Positions 1-9,121 of a DNA stretch of 64,000 nt are shown piece by piece. Made by a program: the position numbers and the translations under genes. Where the stretch lies: positions 2,418,001 to 2,482,000 of the forward strand of contig NZ_CP113063.1 of NCBI RefSeq assembly GCF_026625785.1. Direction: 5' to 3'. Position 1 is the first letter of the stretch. Each line of letters opens with the position of its first letter. The notes beneath the pieces were generated by a model. That model saw nothing but the letters and a program-made list of their open reading frames with translations. It was not told the DNA's origin and did no database searches. This stretch comes from Gordonia sp. SL306 (GTDB lineage Bacteria > Actinomycetota > Actinomycetes > Mycobacteriales > Mycobacteriaceae).

Positions 1-16
1 GCTTTCCTCGGATTCT

Positions 17-487
17 TCATTCGTTCGATGCGGTCTCGCTGTGCGCGGGGACGGCATCGAGTTGCTCGCGGAGTGCCTGCAGCGCGGGGGCCGCAGCGGC
101 GAGGGCCGCGCGGTCGGCGTCGCTGAGCTCGGAGAGCGCCGCGGTCAGGATGCTGTCCCGCCGGCCCCGGACCCCTTCGAGCACGGACCGGCCGTGGTCG
201 GTGAGCCCGACGAGGACCGCGCGGCGGTCGTCCGGATCGGGGCGACGTTCGGCGAGGCCGTTCTTGGTGAGCCCGTCGATCAGTGCGGTCGCAGTCGGCA
301 TGCGGATGGACTCGCGTTCGGCGAGCTCACCCATCCGCATCGGACCGTTGTCGAGGAGGACCGCCAGGGCCGACGCCTGGGCGGCGGAGTATTCGGCGAT
401 CGGCGTCCGCCTGCGTAACGCCAGGTAGAGCCTGGTCAGGATGGGGCGCAGGGCGACAGCCAGGTCGGAGACCTCGAAATCAGACAC
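17..487 (-). CDS. MarR-family transcriptional regulator
   Basis: A 156-residue protein with the length and layout of a MarR regulator. A central winged helix-turn-helix (about residues 50-105) includes MRMGELAERESIRMPTATAL and the wing segment DPDDRRAVLVGLT, which is typical of the family. MarR proteins are cytoplasmic dimers that usually repress themselves and a divergent neighbour until a small ligand binds. The gene diverges from a small membrane-protein gene, and a CCTAA-TAC-TTAGG inverted repeat sits just upstream of its start, consistent with an autoregulatory operator. The ligand cannot be told from the sequence. Confidence 0.9.
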   Translation of the reverse strand: MSDFEVSDLAVALRPILTRLYLALRRRTPIAEYSAAQASALAVLLDNGPMRMGELAERESIRMPTATALIDGLTKNGLAERRPDPDDRRAVLVGLTDHGRSVLEGVRGRRDSILTAALSELSDADRAALAAAAPALQALREQLDAVPAHSETASNE

Positions 488-496
488 ATTCGCAAG

Positions 497-509
497 CCTA
501 ATACTTAGG
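497..509. promoter_or_regulatory. Inverted repeat, candidate MarR operator
   Basis: CCTAA-TAC-TTAGG lies in the AT-rich gap between the divergent MarR gene and the small membrane-protein gene. Its position and size fit a MarR operator controlling both. The arms are only 5 bp, so this is an inference from position. Confidence 0.4.
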
Positions 510-534
510 GTTACGAAATAAAAGGATGGCTAGT

Positions 535-774
535 GTGAACTGCATGACAGGGTCGTCGAAGAAGTTCTCGGATCTCCCAGCACGATCACGCGCCATGATC
601 ATCGTCGGCGCGATGATCGCGTTCGTACTCCAGGGTGCGGCTCTGCGCGATCTCAAACGCCGCCCGTCGGCGCAGGTCAAGGGACCCAAGCCGCTGTGGG
701 TCGGCCTGAGTTTCGTCAACTACCTCGGTCCGATCGCCTACTTCGCGGTCGGACGGAAGGGTACCGAGAAGTAG
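535..774 (+). CDS. Small membrane protein, PLDc_N-like
   Basis: A small protein of about 79 residues with two predicted membrane segments, one near IIVGAMIAFVLQGAAL and one near PLWVGLSFVNYLGPIAYFAVG. The pattern resembles the phospholipase D/nuclease N-terminal (PLDc_N) domain found alone in many actinobacterial membrane proteins. The GTG at 535 has AAAGGA about 8 bases upstream; ATG codons at 526 and 544 are alternatives. It diverges from the MarR regulator, so it is a plausible MarR target. No enzymatic residues are visible and its function is unknown. Confidence 0.7.
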   Translation: MNCMTGSSKKFSDLPARSRAMIIVGAMIAFVLQGAALRDLKRRPSAQVKGPKPLWVGLSFVNYLGPIAYFAVGRKGTEK

Positions 775-780
775 GGGCTC

Positions 781-2868
781 TCAGACCCCGATCGGCGAAC
801 CGCCGTCGCGCCAGACGGCCACAACTGCCGGTCGCGGCTGGCTTGTGCCGCCGTCCGGCCAGTGTGATGCCGGGTTGTCCGCGGAGTGGTCGTCGAGCTC
901 GCCCGGGTGCTGCACACACACGATCACGCGGTCGCGGTCGATGATCGGACCGCACGTCTCGGCGCCCATCGGCACGGTCAGGAACTGCTTCGTCTCACCC
1001 CGGTGCTCGCCGTCCAGCGCGACGGCGAAGAGGCCGTCGTTGCTGTCGAGCGCGTTGCCGTCGGTGGAGATCCACAGGTTGCCGTGCGGGTCGAAGGCGA
1101 CGTTGTCGGGACACGAGATGGGACTGACCTTTGCCTTGTCGAACCCGCCGTAGTAGGTGTCGGCCTCCGCGGGATCGCCGCAGACCAGCAGTAGGTCCCA
1201 GGTGAAGTCGGTACCGGTGTGGTTGTCGGTGATCTCGATGATCTGACCGTTCTTGTTCTCGTTGCGCGGATTGGCACTGTCGGCGGCGGCCTTTCCGTCG
1301 GTGCCGCGCTTGTCGTTGTTGGTCAGCGCACAGTAGACCTTGCCGGTGCGCGGATGCGGCTCGATGTCCTCGGGGCGATCCATCTTGGTGGCGCCTGCCT
1401 TGTCGGCAGCGGTGCGGGTGAAAACCGCCACCTCGGCCGGGTTCATGCCGTCGACGTGGGAGCGGGCGGTTCCGTCGGCACCGACGGTCAGGAGCGCGTG
1501 CCATTCGCCGCGACCCGCGAATGATCCGCTGGGCGGGAGCTTTCCGGTGCCGTCGATCGCGTCCGGCTCATTGCCGGTGAACGACGCCACATACAGCGTC
1601 CCCTCGTCGAGGATGCCGAGGTTGTGGGTGCGTGCCGTCGACGACAGGCCGGTCTTCATCCGGCGGCTCGACACGAACTTGTAGATGTACTCGAATCGTT
1701 CGTCGTCGCCGCTGTAGGCCACCACGGTTCCCGTGTCGGGACCCGACGACACGACGTGGATGGTCGCCGACTCGTGCTTGAGTCGTCCGAGTGCGCTGTG
1801 CTTGACCGGAGTCGACGCCGGGTCGTGCGGATCGACCTCGACGACGTAGCCGAATCGATTGGCCTCGTTGGGTTCCCGGGCCAGGTCGAACCGCTGGTCG
1901 AACCTTCCCCACTGGTGGTAGTCGGCGTCGTCTTCGAAGCTGTACCGATCGAGTCGGTCCTTGGTGGCCGCGTCGGTGACTGCGCTCGCGTTGCCGAAAT
2001 AGTTGTTGTAGTTCTCCTCGCCGGAGAGCATGGTGCCCCACGGGGTGAGCCCACCGGAGCAGTTGGCGATCGTGCCCAGCACGGTGGTGCCTGCGGGATC
2101 TGCGGAGGTCTTCACGAACTCGCTGCCTGCCGCGGGGCCGGTCAGGCGGATCGGGGTGGTCGCGGTGATGCGACGGTTTCGTTGTCCGACAACCGGAGTC
2201 AGGGCGCCTGTGCCAGGTGCTGCGGCCACCTCGACGACGGTGATCCCATGCGCTGCCATCGAGATCAGTGCCTGTTGCTCGGTGGGTTCCTTCGGCTGGT
2301 ACCCGGTGAACATGAACTCTTCGGTCGTGTACTCCTGATTGCACACCAGGTAGTGGTGGTTGGGCACACCGTCGACGGGGATGAGTCCGGCGAAGTCGTT
2401 GTTGTAGCCGAACTGCTTCGCCTGTGCCTCGGGGGTCTGGTTCGCGAAGTCGAACTCGGGCGCACCGGGGATCACCGGATCGCCCCACCGGATCACCGTC
2501 TGTTGCCGGTAGCCGCGGGGAATCACCAGGGCGTCTTCGGTATTGGGGGAGACCGGCTCGAAGTTCATCCCCGCAGGCGCAGTGCCGTCGACTGCGGACG
2601 ACGAACCGGCCGTGTCGGAGTCCTCCGAACCGCAGGCGGCGAGCAGCGACGTCGCCCCGAGCGCGACCGCGGCGCCCGCCGACGAGCGGAGAACGGCGCG
2701 CCGGGACGCACTGGTCCGCAGCACATCCCGGAAATATGGGTTGTCGCTGGTGTTCCCGGGTTGATGCCGGCAGGCTTCGCCGCATTTGTATCGGCAGGTC
2801 ACGTGCGCACGGGCCGACCGGCCGACATCCTCTCCGGACGACGTGAACAGCTGCAACGGAATACGCAC
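781..2868 (-). CDS. phoX: PhoX-type alkaline phosphatase (DUF839), Tat-exported
   Basis: A 695-residue protein of the PhoX/DUF839 family, calcium/iron-dependent phosphatases acting outside the membrane on phosphate esters. The N-terminus carries the Cys-containing segment HVTCRYKCGEAC and SDNPYFRDVL. A twin-arginine signal (SRRAVL plus a hydrophobic stretch) follows, ending in LLAACGS at about residue 79. LAAC also fits a lipobox, so the product may be a Tat lipoprotein. The export signal starts about 55 residues in, which is usual for actinobacterial PhoX as I recall it. Family-typical segments include SGEENYNNYFGN, RPEDIEPHPRTGKVYCALTN and CPDNVAFDPHGNLWIS. It is probably phosphate-responsive, but I see no clear PhoP box. 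Confidence 0.9.
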   Translation of the reverse strand: MRIPLQLFTSSGEDVGRSARAHVTCRYKCGEACRHQPGNTSDNPYFRDVLRTSASRRAVLRSSAGAAVALGATSLLAACGSEDSDTAGSSSAVDGTAPAGMNFEPVSPNTEDALVIPRGYRQQTVIRWGDPVIPGAPEFDFANQTPEAQAKQFGYNNDFAGLIPVDGVPNHHYLVCNQEYTTEEFMFTGYQPKEPTEQQALISMAAHGITVVEVAAAPGTGALTPVVGQRNRRITATTPIRLTGPAAGSEFVKTSADPAGTTVLGTIANCSGGLTPWGTMLSGEENYNNYFGNASAVTDAATKDRLDRYSFEDDADYHQWGRFDQRFDLAREPNEANRFGYVVEVDPHDPASTPVKHSALGRLKHESATIHVVSSGPDTGTVVAYSGDDERFEYIYKFVSSRRMKTGLSSTARTHNLGILDEGTLYVASFTGNEPDAIDGTGKLPPSGSFAGRGEWHALLTVGADGTARSHVDGMNPAEVAVFTRTAADKAGATKMDRPEDIEPHPRTGKVYCALTNNDKRGTDGKAAADSANPRNENKNGQIIEITDNHTGTDFTWDLLLVCGDPAEADTYYGGFDKAKVSPISCPDNVAFDPHGNLWISTDGNALDSNDGLFAVALDGEHRGETKQFLTVPMGAETCGPIIDRDRVIVCVQHPGELDDHSADNPASHWPDGGTSQPRPAVVAVWRDGGSPIGV

Positions 2869-2996
2869 GTGAACCCTCCCCGGGGACGCTCCTGGCTGAA
2901 ACAGAGCTGTGGGCTGAATCGAGAACTGCCCGAACGTTAGGGAGGGAAAGGAAACCGATGTGGATCAGAGCATGAACGCGGGACGACCGGAGAGTG

Positions 2997-5066
2997 TCAG
3001 AAGCGGCCGCCTACGCCGATCCGGCCGGAGGTACCCGAGCCGCCGAACGAACCGGGGCTGCGTCCGCCACTGCCGTAGCCGCCGCCACCGAATCCCCCGC
3101 CCCAACCACGGCCGCCGCCCATCCCGCCGCGCAGGAAGCTGTCGACGAGGATGCCACCGAGAACGGCCCCGGTCACCGACCCGCCGGACGGATGCGGCTG
3201 CTGGTTCTGCTGCCACTGCGCTACGTCGCCCTGCGCGGCCATCAGTGCCTGGTCGGCGAGTGAACCGGCCCGACGCGCGGAGTCGGACGCGGCAACCGCA
3301 TCCGTCGCCGACGATTCGTTCGCCTGCTGCAGGAGGCGCTCCGCCTCGGACAGCCGGGTGCGGGCGATCGACTGGATCGCGCCGCGCCGGGTCGAGATGA
3401 AATCACTGGCAGCGGAGACCTTCGCCTGCGCCGAGGTGATTGCGGCGGTGAGGAGTTCGGAGCGGCGCTGCCGCTCGGCCGACGCGGACCGGGCGGCGTC
3501 GAGGGCCCGGTCGAGTTCGGCATCCGCGTCGATGAGCGCGGTGAATGTGCCCAGCGGGTCGTCGGAGAAGTCGGAGCGGGCCGCCGCAACCGCCGTGGTC
3601 GCCGACTCCGCCGCGGTTGCCAGAGCGGGGCCGCCGTCGGCGGTGAGTGCCTCGGCCTCGGTCAACTCGCCCTCGACCTCGTCGATCAGCGCGGGCATCC
3701 GGGAATGGGCGGCCGCGATGTTGCGGTCCGCGTTGTCGATGGCGTCGAGCAGTCTGTTCGCCTGTTCGAGCGCACCTTCGGCGGATCGGATGGCGGCGAC
3801 CGCCGGGCCCTGCTCTCCCGCAGGCGCATCGGCGGCCTCTCGGCCCTGATCCGAGCTGTGCTCGGCGAAGTCCAGCTCCTCGTGGGCGAGGGTGATGTTG
3901 TTGGTGATCGAGGCCAGTACCGTCTCGCCGTGCTCGGCGATCAAGGTGTCGAGTTGCTCCTGGGATTGTTCGATCCGCGCGCGCACCGCGACGAGCTTCT
4001 GGGTCAGCTCGGCCAACCTGGAGTCGGCGTTGATGAGCAGGTTGCGCATCGCGTCGAAGCTCTCCACCTGGGCGTCGAGTGCGGCGTCGACGTCGGTGCA
4101 CGTGGTGATGATCTGGACCAGCATCGACCGCTGCTCGTCCGGTGTCTCGGGAATCGAATCGTCGAGCCGCTGACGCAGCACGAACGAGTCGGCGAGCCCT
4201 TTCTTGGCCGCTGCCAGCGCATCGGAGAACGGTGCCGTCTCGGCCTCGCCGAACTCCCCCACGGCGAGCTGCAATTCCTCTTCACTGGTGCGGATGGCGT
4301 TGTCGGTGTCGGTGAGAACCTCGCGGGACCACGGATCGAGCACTTCGAGAGGCTGCGCGACGAGCTGGTCACCGGTGAGCTCCTGCTCTCGGATGGCCTC
4401 GAGCCCGGCGTCGATCTGCTTGCGCTTGCGGCGCCGGGTGTAGAACAGTGCGCCGGCCGCGCCGACCACCGCGACGCCGCCGACGGCCGCGGCGGTGATC
4501 GCGCCCGTGTGTGACGGTGTCATGGCATCGGAGATCCCGGTGACCGCGGCCTGGCCGGCTCCCGCCCAGTCGTTGTTCTTCAATGCCGGGACGATGCCAC
4601 CGCGCGCGACGTCGTCGAGCGCGTCCTGATCGAGGCCGTCGATCGACTCGGGTGAGTCGAAGTAATACGCGCGGTCGTCGGCGGCCACCGCGAGGAGCAC
4701 GTCGCGGTCGCCGAGGTCGCTCTCCGCCACGGTTTGCTGTGCCCACTGCTGGGCGGTGAGCCCGCCGAAGTCCCGCACGTAGACCACCCAGAGCTGCACC
4801 TCGTGATCGTTGTAGAGCTGATCGATCGAGTTCTGCAGGCGATCGCGTTGCGTGGTGGTCAGTACATTGGCCGAATCGACCACCTGGGTCGGCAGGCGGG
4901 ACGGCGGCTCGGCATGCGCCGATCCACCCATGCCGGTGCCGACAACCAGCGTGGCGACGGCGACCAGCATGGCGAGGCCGAGTCGGACGATGGCCGTGGC
5001 AGCGCGGGAACCGGTGAGTCGAGACTTCCATCGGGGCGACGAGATCAACCGTGCGGTGGAAAGCAT
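2997..5066 (-). CDS. TPM-domain membrane protein with long coiled coil and Gly-rich tail
   Basis: A protein of about 689 residues. The order is a signal/TM segment (about residues 24-45), a TPM domain starting PTQVVDSANVLTTTQRDRLQ, a second TM segment followed by the basic TRRRKRKQ, a long Ala/Glu-rich helical region with coiled-coil character, and a Gly/Ser/Phe-rich tail. TPM domains occur in extracytoplasmic proteins such as YgcG and plant Psb32, some linked to membrane-protein repair. The ATG at 5066 has GGAG six bases upstream, and the signal peptide begins soon after. The TPM domain would lie outside the membrane and the coiled coil inside. Exact role unknown. Confidence 0.85.
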   Translation of the reverse strand: MLSTARLISSPRWKSRLTGSRAATAIVRLGLAMLVAVATLVVGTGMGGSAHAEPPSRLPTQVVDSANVLTTTQRDRLQNSIDQLYNDHEVQLWVVYVRDFGGLTAQQWAQQTVAESDLGDRDVLLAVAADDRAYYFDSPESIDGLDQDALDDVARGGIVPALKNNDWAGAGQAAVTGISDAMTPSHTGAITAAAVGGVAVVGAAGALFYTRRRKRKQIDAGLEAIREQELTGDQLVAQPLEVLDPWSREVLTDTDNAIRTSEEELQLAVGEFGEAETAPFSDALAAAKKGLADSFVLRQRLDDSIPETPDEQRSMLVQIITTCTDVDAALDAQVESFDAMRNLLINADSRLAELTQKLVAVRARIEQSQEQLDTLIAEHGETVLASITNNITLAHEELDFAEHSSDQGREAADAPAGEQGPAVAAIRSAEGALEQANRLLDAIDNADRNIAAAHSRMPALIDEVEGELTEAEALTADGGPALATAAESATTAVAAARSDFSDDPLGTFTALIDADAELDRALDAARSASAERQRRSELLTAAITSAQAKVSAASDFISTRRGAIQSIARTRLSEAERLLQQANESSATDAVAASDSARRAGSLADQALMAAQGDVAQWQQNQQPHPSGGSVTGAVLGGILVDSFLRGGMGGGRGWGGGFGGGGYGSGGRSPGSFGGSGTSGRIGVGGRF

Positions 5067-5125
5067 GGGCTCCAATCTATCCGGCCGCCTCGACACACCG
5101 GCGCCGCCCGGTCACCGGGTGTCGG

Positions 5126-5932
5126 TCAGTTGTTCTGCGAATCCCGCCACTTGCACACGGCCTCGAGCACGCTCAGATCATAGTCGGGGCCCGACGACCC
5201 GACCGTGATCAGCGAGATCCCGGCGGCGACGAGCTGCTCCGCCTCCCGGATGGCGTCGTCCGGCGACTTCGACTGCACACCGGCGGAGTGCTCGATCGCG
5301 TTGGGATCGCGACCGACCGTCGAACAGTGGTCGGCGAGAATCCCCGACTTGCGCTCATAGGTCGGCACGTCGACGAAGTAGTGCCAGATGTTCGCGTATT
5401 CGGCGACGTGGCGCAGCGTCTTCTTCTCACCGCCGCCACCGATCAGCACCGGGATGTCCCGGGTGGGCGCCGGATTGAGTTTGCCGAACCGATTCTTGAT
5501 GCGAGGCAGGGATTCGCCGAGGTCGTCGAGGCGGCCGCCGGCGGTGCCGAACTCGTAGCCGTATTCGTCGTAGTCCTTCTCGAACCAGCCCGACCCGATG
5601 CCGAGGATGAGCCGGCCGTCGGACATGTGGTCTACCGTGCGCGCCATGTCGGCGAGCAGTTCGGGATTCCGGTACGAGTTGCAGGTGACGAGCGCGCCGA
5701 TCTCCACGCGGCTCGTCTGCTCGGCCCAGGCGCCCAGCATCGTCCAGCATTCGAAGTGCTCACCGTCGGGATCGCCGTACAGCGGATAGAAATGGTCCCA
5801 GTTGAAGGCGATGTCGACACCAAGATCCTCGGCACGCCGGACGGCGTCGCGGATCATCGAGTACTGGGCCGCATGCTGCGGCTGGAGCTGGACGCCGATA
5901 CGGACAGGGAAATCGCGTGCGGTGAAGGTCAT
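5126..5932 (-). CDS. LLM-class F420-dependent oxidoreductase
   Basis: A 268-residue luciferase-like monooxygenase-fold protein. Typical segments are VRIGVQLQPQH at the N-terminus, VEIGALVTCNSYRNPELLADMARTVDHMS, and GRLILGIGSGWFEKDYDEYG, the usual LLM strand and turn around the cofactor pocket. In actinobacteria, proteins of this class and length without a flavin reductase partner mostly use coenzyme F420. The substrate cannot be inferred. The start at 5932 removes six unlikely residues of the longest frame. Nothing ties it to its neighbours. Confidence 0.85.
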   Translation of the reverse strand: MTFTARDFPVRIGVQLQPQHAAQYSMIRDAVRRAEDLGVDIAFNWDHFYPLYGDPDGEHFECWTMLGAWAEQTSRVEIGALVTCNSYRNPELLADMARTVDHMSDGRLILGIGSGWFEKDYDEYGYEFGTAGGRLDDLGESLPRIKNRFGKLNPAPTRDIPVLIGGGGEKKTLRHVAEYANIWHYFVDVPTYERKSGILADHCSTVGRDPNAIEHSAGVQSKSPDDAIREAEQLVAAGISLITVGSSGPDYDLSVLEAVCKWRDSQNN

Positions 5933-6023
5933 GTGCCCCAGTCTGCCCAAGGTCGCGCCCTAAGTCATTGTCCGAATTCCGGGTCGAGGATGCGGTTGGC
6001 TGACGTAGCTCGCGAGCGCCGAG

Positions 6024-6126
6024 CCCTGAGGAGCGCCCTTCGTGACTCCGCTGGCGCTTCGTTCCTCAGGGATCGCGGTGGGCTCCCCTGCGCCCTGAGG
6101 AGCGAGCTTGCGAGCGTCACGAAGGG
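6024..6126. repeat. REP-like palindromic intergenic repeat
   Basis: The motif CCCTGAGGAGCG occurs at 6024 and again at 6093, and its near-reverse complement CGTTCCTCAGGG ends near 6071. CCCTTCGTGAC at 6036 is answered by GTCACGAAGGG at 6116, and GTCACGAAGGG then recurs once. The mix of direct and inverted copies in a non-coding gap resembles dispersed REP-type elements that I recall from Gordonia and Rhodococcus genomes. I found no second copy in this window. Confidence 0.6.
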
Positions 6127-6179
6127 TCACGAAGGGTCTCGCAGAGCTCACAGAATATGCCCCTGACCAGCACAGAAGA

Positions 6180-6221
6180 AACGTTGCAACGTTGTGTACC
6201 CCGCTGCAACGTAGGTGCAAC
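6180..6221. promoter_or_regulatory. Palindrome and TGCAAC repeats upstream of aldehyde dehydrogenase
   Basis: AACGTTGCAACGTT at 6180-6193 is a perfect 14-bp palindrome. TGCAAC recurs at 6185, 6205 and 6216, spaced about one to two helical turns. This cluster lies 100-140 bases before the aldehyde dehydrogenase start, where an activator would bind. The cognate regulator is not in the window. Confidence 0.5.
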
Positions 6222-6321
6222 TGACCTGCTCCTACTCTGTGTAGCAGATCACATGTGCGGCATCACGTGGCGCATGCGACAACCCAGACACCTCAATCGG
6301 AACAACGCTGAGGAGCACCAG

Positions 6322-7845
6322 ATGACCGTCTACGCGAAGCCGGGCACCGATGGATCGGTGATGAGCTTTGAGTCCCGCTACGACAACTGGATCGGTGGTC
6401 AGTGGACACCACCGGTGAAGGGACAGTACTTCGAGAATCCCTCGCCGGTGGACGGCAAGACGTTCTGTGAGGTCGCCCGATCGACCGCCGAGGACATCGA
6501 CCTCGCCCTGGACGCTGCGCACAAGGCAGCGCCGCAGTGGGGCAAGGCGTCGGTGGCCGAGCGATCACTGGTCCTGCTGCGTATCGCCGACCGCATCGAG
6601 GAGAACCTCGAGAAGATCGCCATCGCGGAATCATGGGACAACGGCAAGGCCGTCCGTGAGTGCCTCGCCGCCGACATCCCGCTCGCGGTCGACCACTTCC
6701 GCTACTTCGCCGGCGCACTGCGTGCCCAGGAGGGCTCGATCTCGGAGGTCGACGAGGACACCGTCGCCTATCACTTCCACGAGCCGCTCGGCGTCGTCGG
6801 CCAGATCATCCCGTGGAACTTCCCGATCCTGATGGCCGTGTGGAAGCTGGCCCCGGCGCTCGCCGCAGGCAACGCCGTCGTGCTCAAGCCGGCCGAGCAG
6901 ACTCCTGCGTCGATTCTCTACGTGATGAGCCTCATCGCAGACCTGCTGCCGGCCGGCGTGGTGAACATCGTCAACGGGTTCGGCGTGGAGGCGGGCAAGC
7001 CGCTCGCCTCGAGCAACCGCATCCGCAAGATCGCGTTCACCGGCGAGACCACCACCGGCCGCCTGATCATGCAGTACGCCTCGGAGAACCTGATCCCGGT
7101 CAGCTTGGAACTCGGCGGCAAGAGCCCGAACATCTTCTTCGACGACGTGCTGAGCAAGGACGACGGCTTTCTGGACCGCGCGCTGGAGGGCTTCACCATG
7201 TTCGCGCTCAACCAGGGCGAGGTCTGCACCTGCCCGAGCCGGGCGCTCATCCAAGAGAGCATCTACGACGACTTCATGGGCAAGGCGATCGACCGGGTCA
7301 AGCAGATCAAGCAGGGCAACCCGCTCGACACCGAGACGATGATGGGTGCGCAGGCGTCCAACGACCAGTTCGAGAAGATCACCTCCTACCTCGCCATCGG
7401 CAAGGAAGAGGGCGCCAAGGTGCTGACCGGCGGCGAACCGGCCGACCTCGGTGGCGACCTGTCCGGAGGCTTCTACATCCAGCCGACGGTGTTCGCGGGA
7501 CAGAACAAGATGCGGATCTTCCAGGAGGAGATCTTCGGGCCGGTGCTCGCCGTGTCGACGTTCAAGGACTACGCGGACGCCATCCACATCGCCAACGACA
7601 CTCTGTACGGCCTCGGTGCCGGTGTGTGGAGCCGCGACGGCGCGACCGCCTACCGCGCGGGTCGCGAGATCCAGGCAGGCCGGGTGTGGACCAACACCTA
7701 TCACGACTACCCGGCACACGCCGCCTTCGGCGGTTACAAGCAGTCGGGCATCGGGCGTGAGAACCACCTGATGATGCTCGAGCACTACCAGCAGACGAAG
7801 AACCTCCTGGTTGGTTACGCTCAGAACGCCAAGGGTTTCTTCTGA
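6322..7845 (+). CDS. NAD-dependent aldehyde dehydrogenase (acetaldehyde type)
   Basis: A 507-residue aldehyde dehydrogenase. Visible features are the cofactor region [26 protein letters not shown], the catalytic glutamate in LELGGKSPN, and the nucleophile Cys in [13 protein letters not shown]. It oxidises an aldehyde to the acid with NAD(P)+. The sequence style ([29 protein letters not shown]) resembles the AldA/ExaC acetaldehyde dehydrogenase group. The ATG at 6322 follows GAGGAGCACCAG; an upstream in-frame extension to 6157 lacks homology-like content. The DUF779 gene follows 18 bases later, a common pairing with alcohol or acetaldehyde dehydrogenases. Confidence 0.92.
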   Translation: MTVYAKPGTDGSVMSFESRYDNWIGGQWTPPVKGQYFENPSPVDGKTFCEVARSTAEDIDLALDAAHKAAPQWGKASVAERSLVLLRIADRIEENLEKIAIAESWDNGKAVRECLAADIPLAVDHFRYFAGALRAQEGSISEVDEDTVAYHFHEPLGVVGQIIPWNFPILMAVWKLAPALAAGNAVVLKPAEQTPASILYVMSLIADLLPAGVVNIVNGFGVEAGKPLASSNRIRKIAFTGETTTGRLIMQYASENLIPVSLELGGKSPNIFFDDVLSKDDGFLDRALEGFTMFALNQGEVCTCPSRALIQESIYDDFMGKAIDRVKQIKQGNPLDTETMMGAQASNDQFEKITSYLAIGKEEGAKVLTGGEPADLGGDLSGGFYIQPTVFAGQNKMRIFQEEIFGPVLAVSTFKDYADAIHIANDTLYGLGAGVWSRDGATAYRAGREIQAGRVWTNTYHDYPAHAAFGGYKQSGIGRENHLMMLEHYQQTKNLLVGYAQNAKGFF

Positions 7846-7863
7846 CAGGACAGGTGATTTCCG

Positions 7864-8289
7864 ATGACCACCGAACAGCACGCTCCTGATCGGGTGGTCG
7901 CCACAGACGCCGCCGTGCAGCTCTTGACGAAACTGTCGGAGCTGCACGGCGGACTCATGATCCACCAGTCCGGTGGATGCTGTGACGGCTCGGCCCCGAT
8001 GTGTTACCCGGTCGGGGAATATCGTGTCGGCCAGCGCGACGTACTCGTCGGCGAAATCGACCTCCCGGAACCGATTCCCGATGTCCGGGTGTGGATCAAC
8101 GGCGACCAGTTCGAGCTGTGGAAACACACGCAGCTCATCCTCGACGTGGTCAAGGGACGGGGCGCAGGTTTCAGCCTGGAGGCGCCTGAAGGCGTTCGAT
8201 TCCTCTCCCGCTCAAGGGCTTTCAGTGCGGACGAGAACGAGGTCCTCGCGGCGAATCCGCCGCTGACGGGTGCAACCGCGGATATCTGA
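7864..8289 (+). CDS. DUF779 family protein
   Basis: A 141-residue cytoplasmic protein of the DUF779 family, with the Cys-rich signature HQSGGCCDGSAPMC near residue 40 and FELWKHTQLILDVV. DUF779 genes usually sit directly beside acetaldehyde or alcohol dehydrogenase genes, as here, and are thought to be accessory to them. The three cysteines could bind a metal or take part in redox chemistry. No activity is established, to my knowledge. Confidence 0.88.
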   Translation: MTTEQHAPDRVVATDAAVQLLTKLSELHGGLMIHQSGGCCDGSAPMCYPVGEYRVGQRDVLVGEIDLPEPIPDVRVWINGDQFELWKHTQLILDVVKGRGAGFSLEAPEGVRFLSRSRAFSADENEVLAANPPLTGATADI

Positions 8290-8293
8290 GCGG

Positions 8294-9067
8294 TCAGCTC
8301 ACCAGGGTGGCAGCCACCGCCTCGAGCAGTGGGTCGGAGTACCCGGCGGTCATGCCCGCATCGACGTTGATGGCCTGGCCGGTTATCGCTGCCGCGGCCG
8401 GTGAGGCGAGGAATGCGATGACGTCGGCGACGTGCTCAGGTTGGATCGTGAAACCGAGAGGTGATGCCAGCCGCGATATCTCGCGTTCGAGATCGCCGTT
8501 CTCCTGGGCTGCGAGCATCGGGGTCTCCACCGAGCTCGGGCACACGCAGTTGACTCGGATGCCGCGGGCGCCGTACTCGATCGCTGCGACTTGGGTGAGC
8601 GAGATGATTGCTGCCTTGGAGGTCGAATAGGAGGCGTAGCCGCTCAGGCCGATCTGTCCAGCGACCGAAGCGCTGTTGACGATGGCCCCGCCACCACTCA
8701 TCAGGCGGGATCCGTATTTGGTGCCGAGCAGGACTCCGCGGACATTGACCGCCAGATGCCGGTCGAACTCGTCGGCGGCGAGCTCCTCGATCTCGGCCGT
8801 CGCCATGATGCCGGCGTTGTTGACGAGTACGTCGACTCGACCGAACTGGTCTGCGATCTCGGTGAACAGCCGTTCCACATCGGCCTCCACACTGACGTCG
8901 GTGCGGACGTAGTGGCCGTCCAGTTTCCGGGCGAGGTCACGGGCGTCGCTGCGGCAGGCAATGATCACATTGCCGCCCTGTGCGGCAAATAGTTTCGCAG
9001 TGGCCAGGCCGATGCCGGCCGCGCCACCGGTGACGACACAGACCTTGTTCTCGAACGATTTCATCAT
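8294..9067 (-). CDS. SDR-family oxidoreductase
   Basis: A 257-residue classical short-chain dehydrogenase. The NAD(P)-binding motif is TGGAAGIG near residue 14, with NNAG, the catalytic Ser in VNSASVAGQ, and the Tyr/Lys pair in YSTSKAA. It ends with the usual ITGQAINVDAGM. An RR-free CRSD segment after strand 2 does not clearly settle NAD versus NADP. The start has AAGGA a few bases upstream. It is the third gene of a probable kinase-permease-SDR operon, 54 bases downstream of the permease. It may oxidise an alcohol intermediate of the same pathway, but the substrate is unknown. Confidence 0.9.
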   Translation of the reverse strand: MMKSFENKVCVVTGGAAGIGLATAKLFAAQGGNVIIACRSDARDLARKLDGHYVRTDVSVEADVERLFTEIADQFGRVDVLVNNAGIMATAEIEELAADEFDRHLAVNVRGVLLGTKYGSRLMSGGGAIVNSASVAGQIGLSGYASYSTSKAAIISLTQVAAIEYGARGIRVNCVCPSSVETPMLAAQENGDLEREISRLASPLGFTIQPEHVADVIAFLASPAAAAITGQAINVDAGMTAGYSDPLLEAVAATLVS

Positions 9068-9121
9068 GGTGTTCCTTGTCCTGTGTATTTCGGTGATCGA
9101 GGTGGGCGGGCGAGAGTTCGG

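Larger units (their letters stand above)
5933..6321. other. Intergenic region: dispersed repeat plus aldehyde dehydrogenase control region
   Basis: This 389-base gap has no convincing gene. Its left part holds a palindromic repeat (6024-6126). Its right part holds a 14-bp palindrome and three TGCAAC motifs, followed by the ribosome-binding site of the aldehyde dehydrogenase. Open frames here are short and lack ribosome-binding sites. Confidence 0.7.

Noticed and set aside
6157..6321. N-terminal extension of the aldehyde dehydrogenase frame
   Set aside because: The added residues resemble no dehydrogenase start, and ATG 6322 has a good ribosome-binding site; the extension covers regulatory palindromes.
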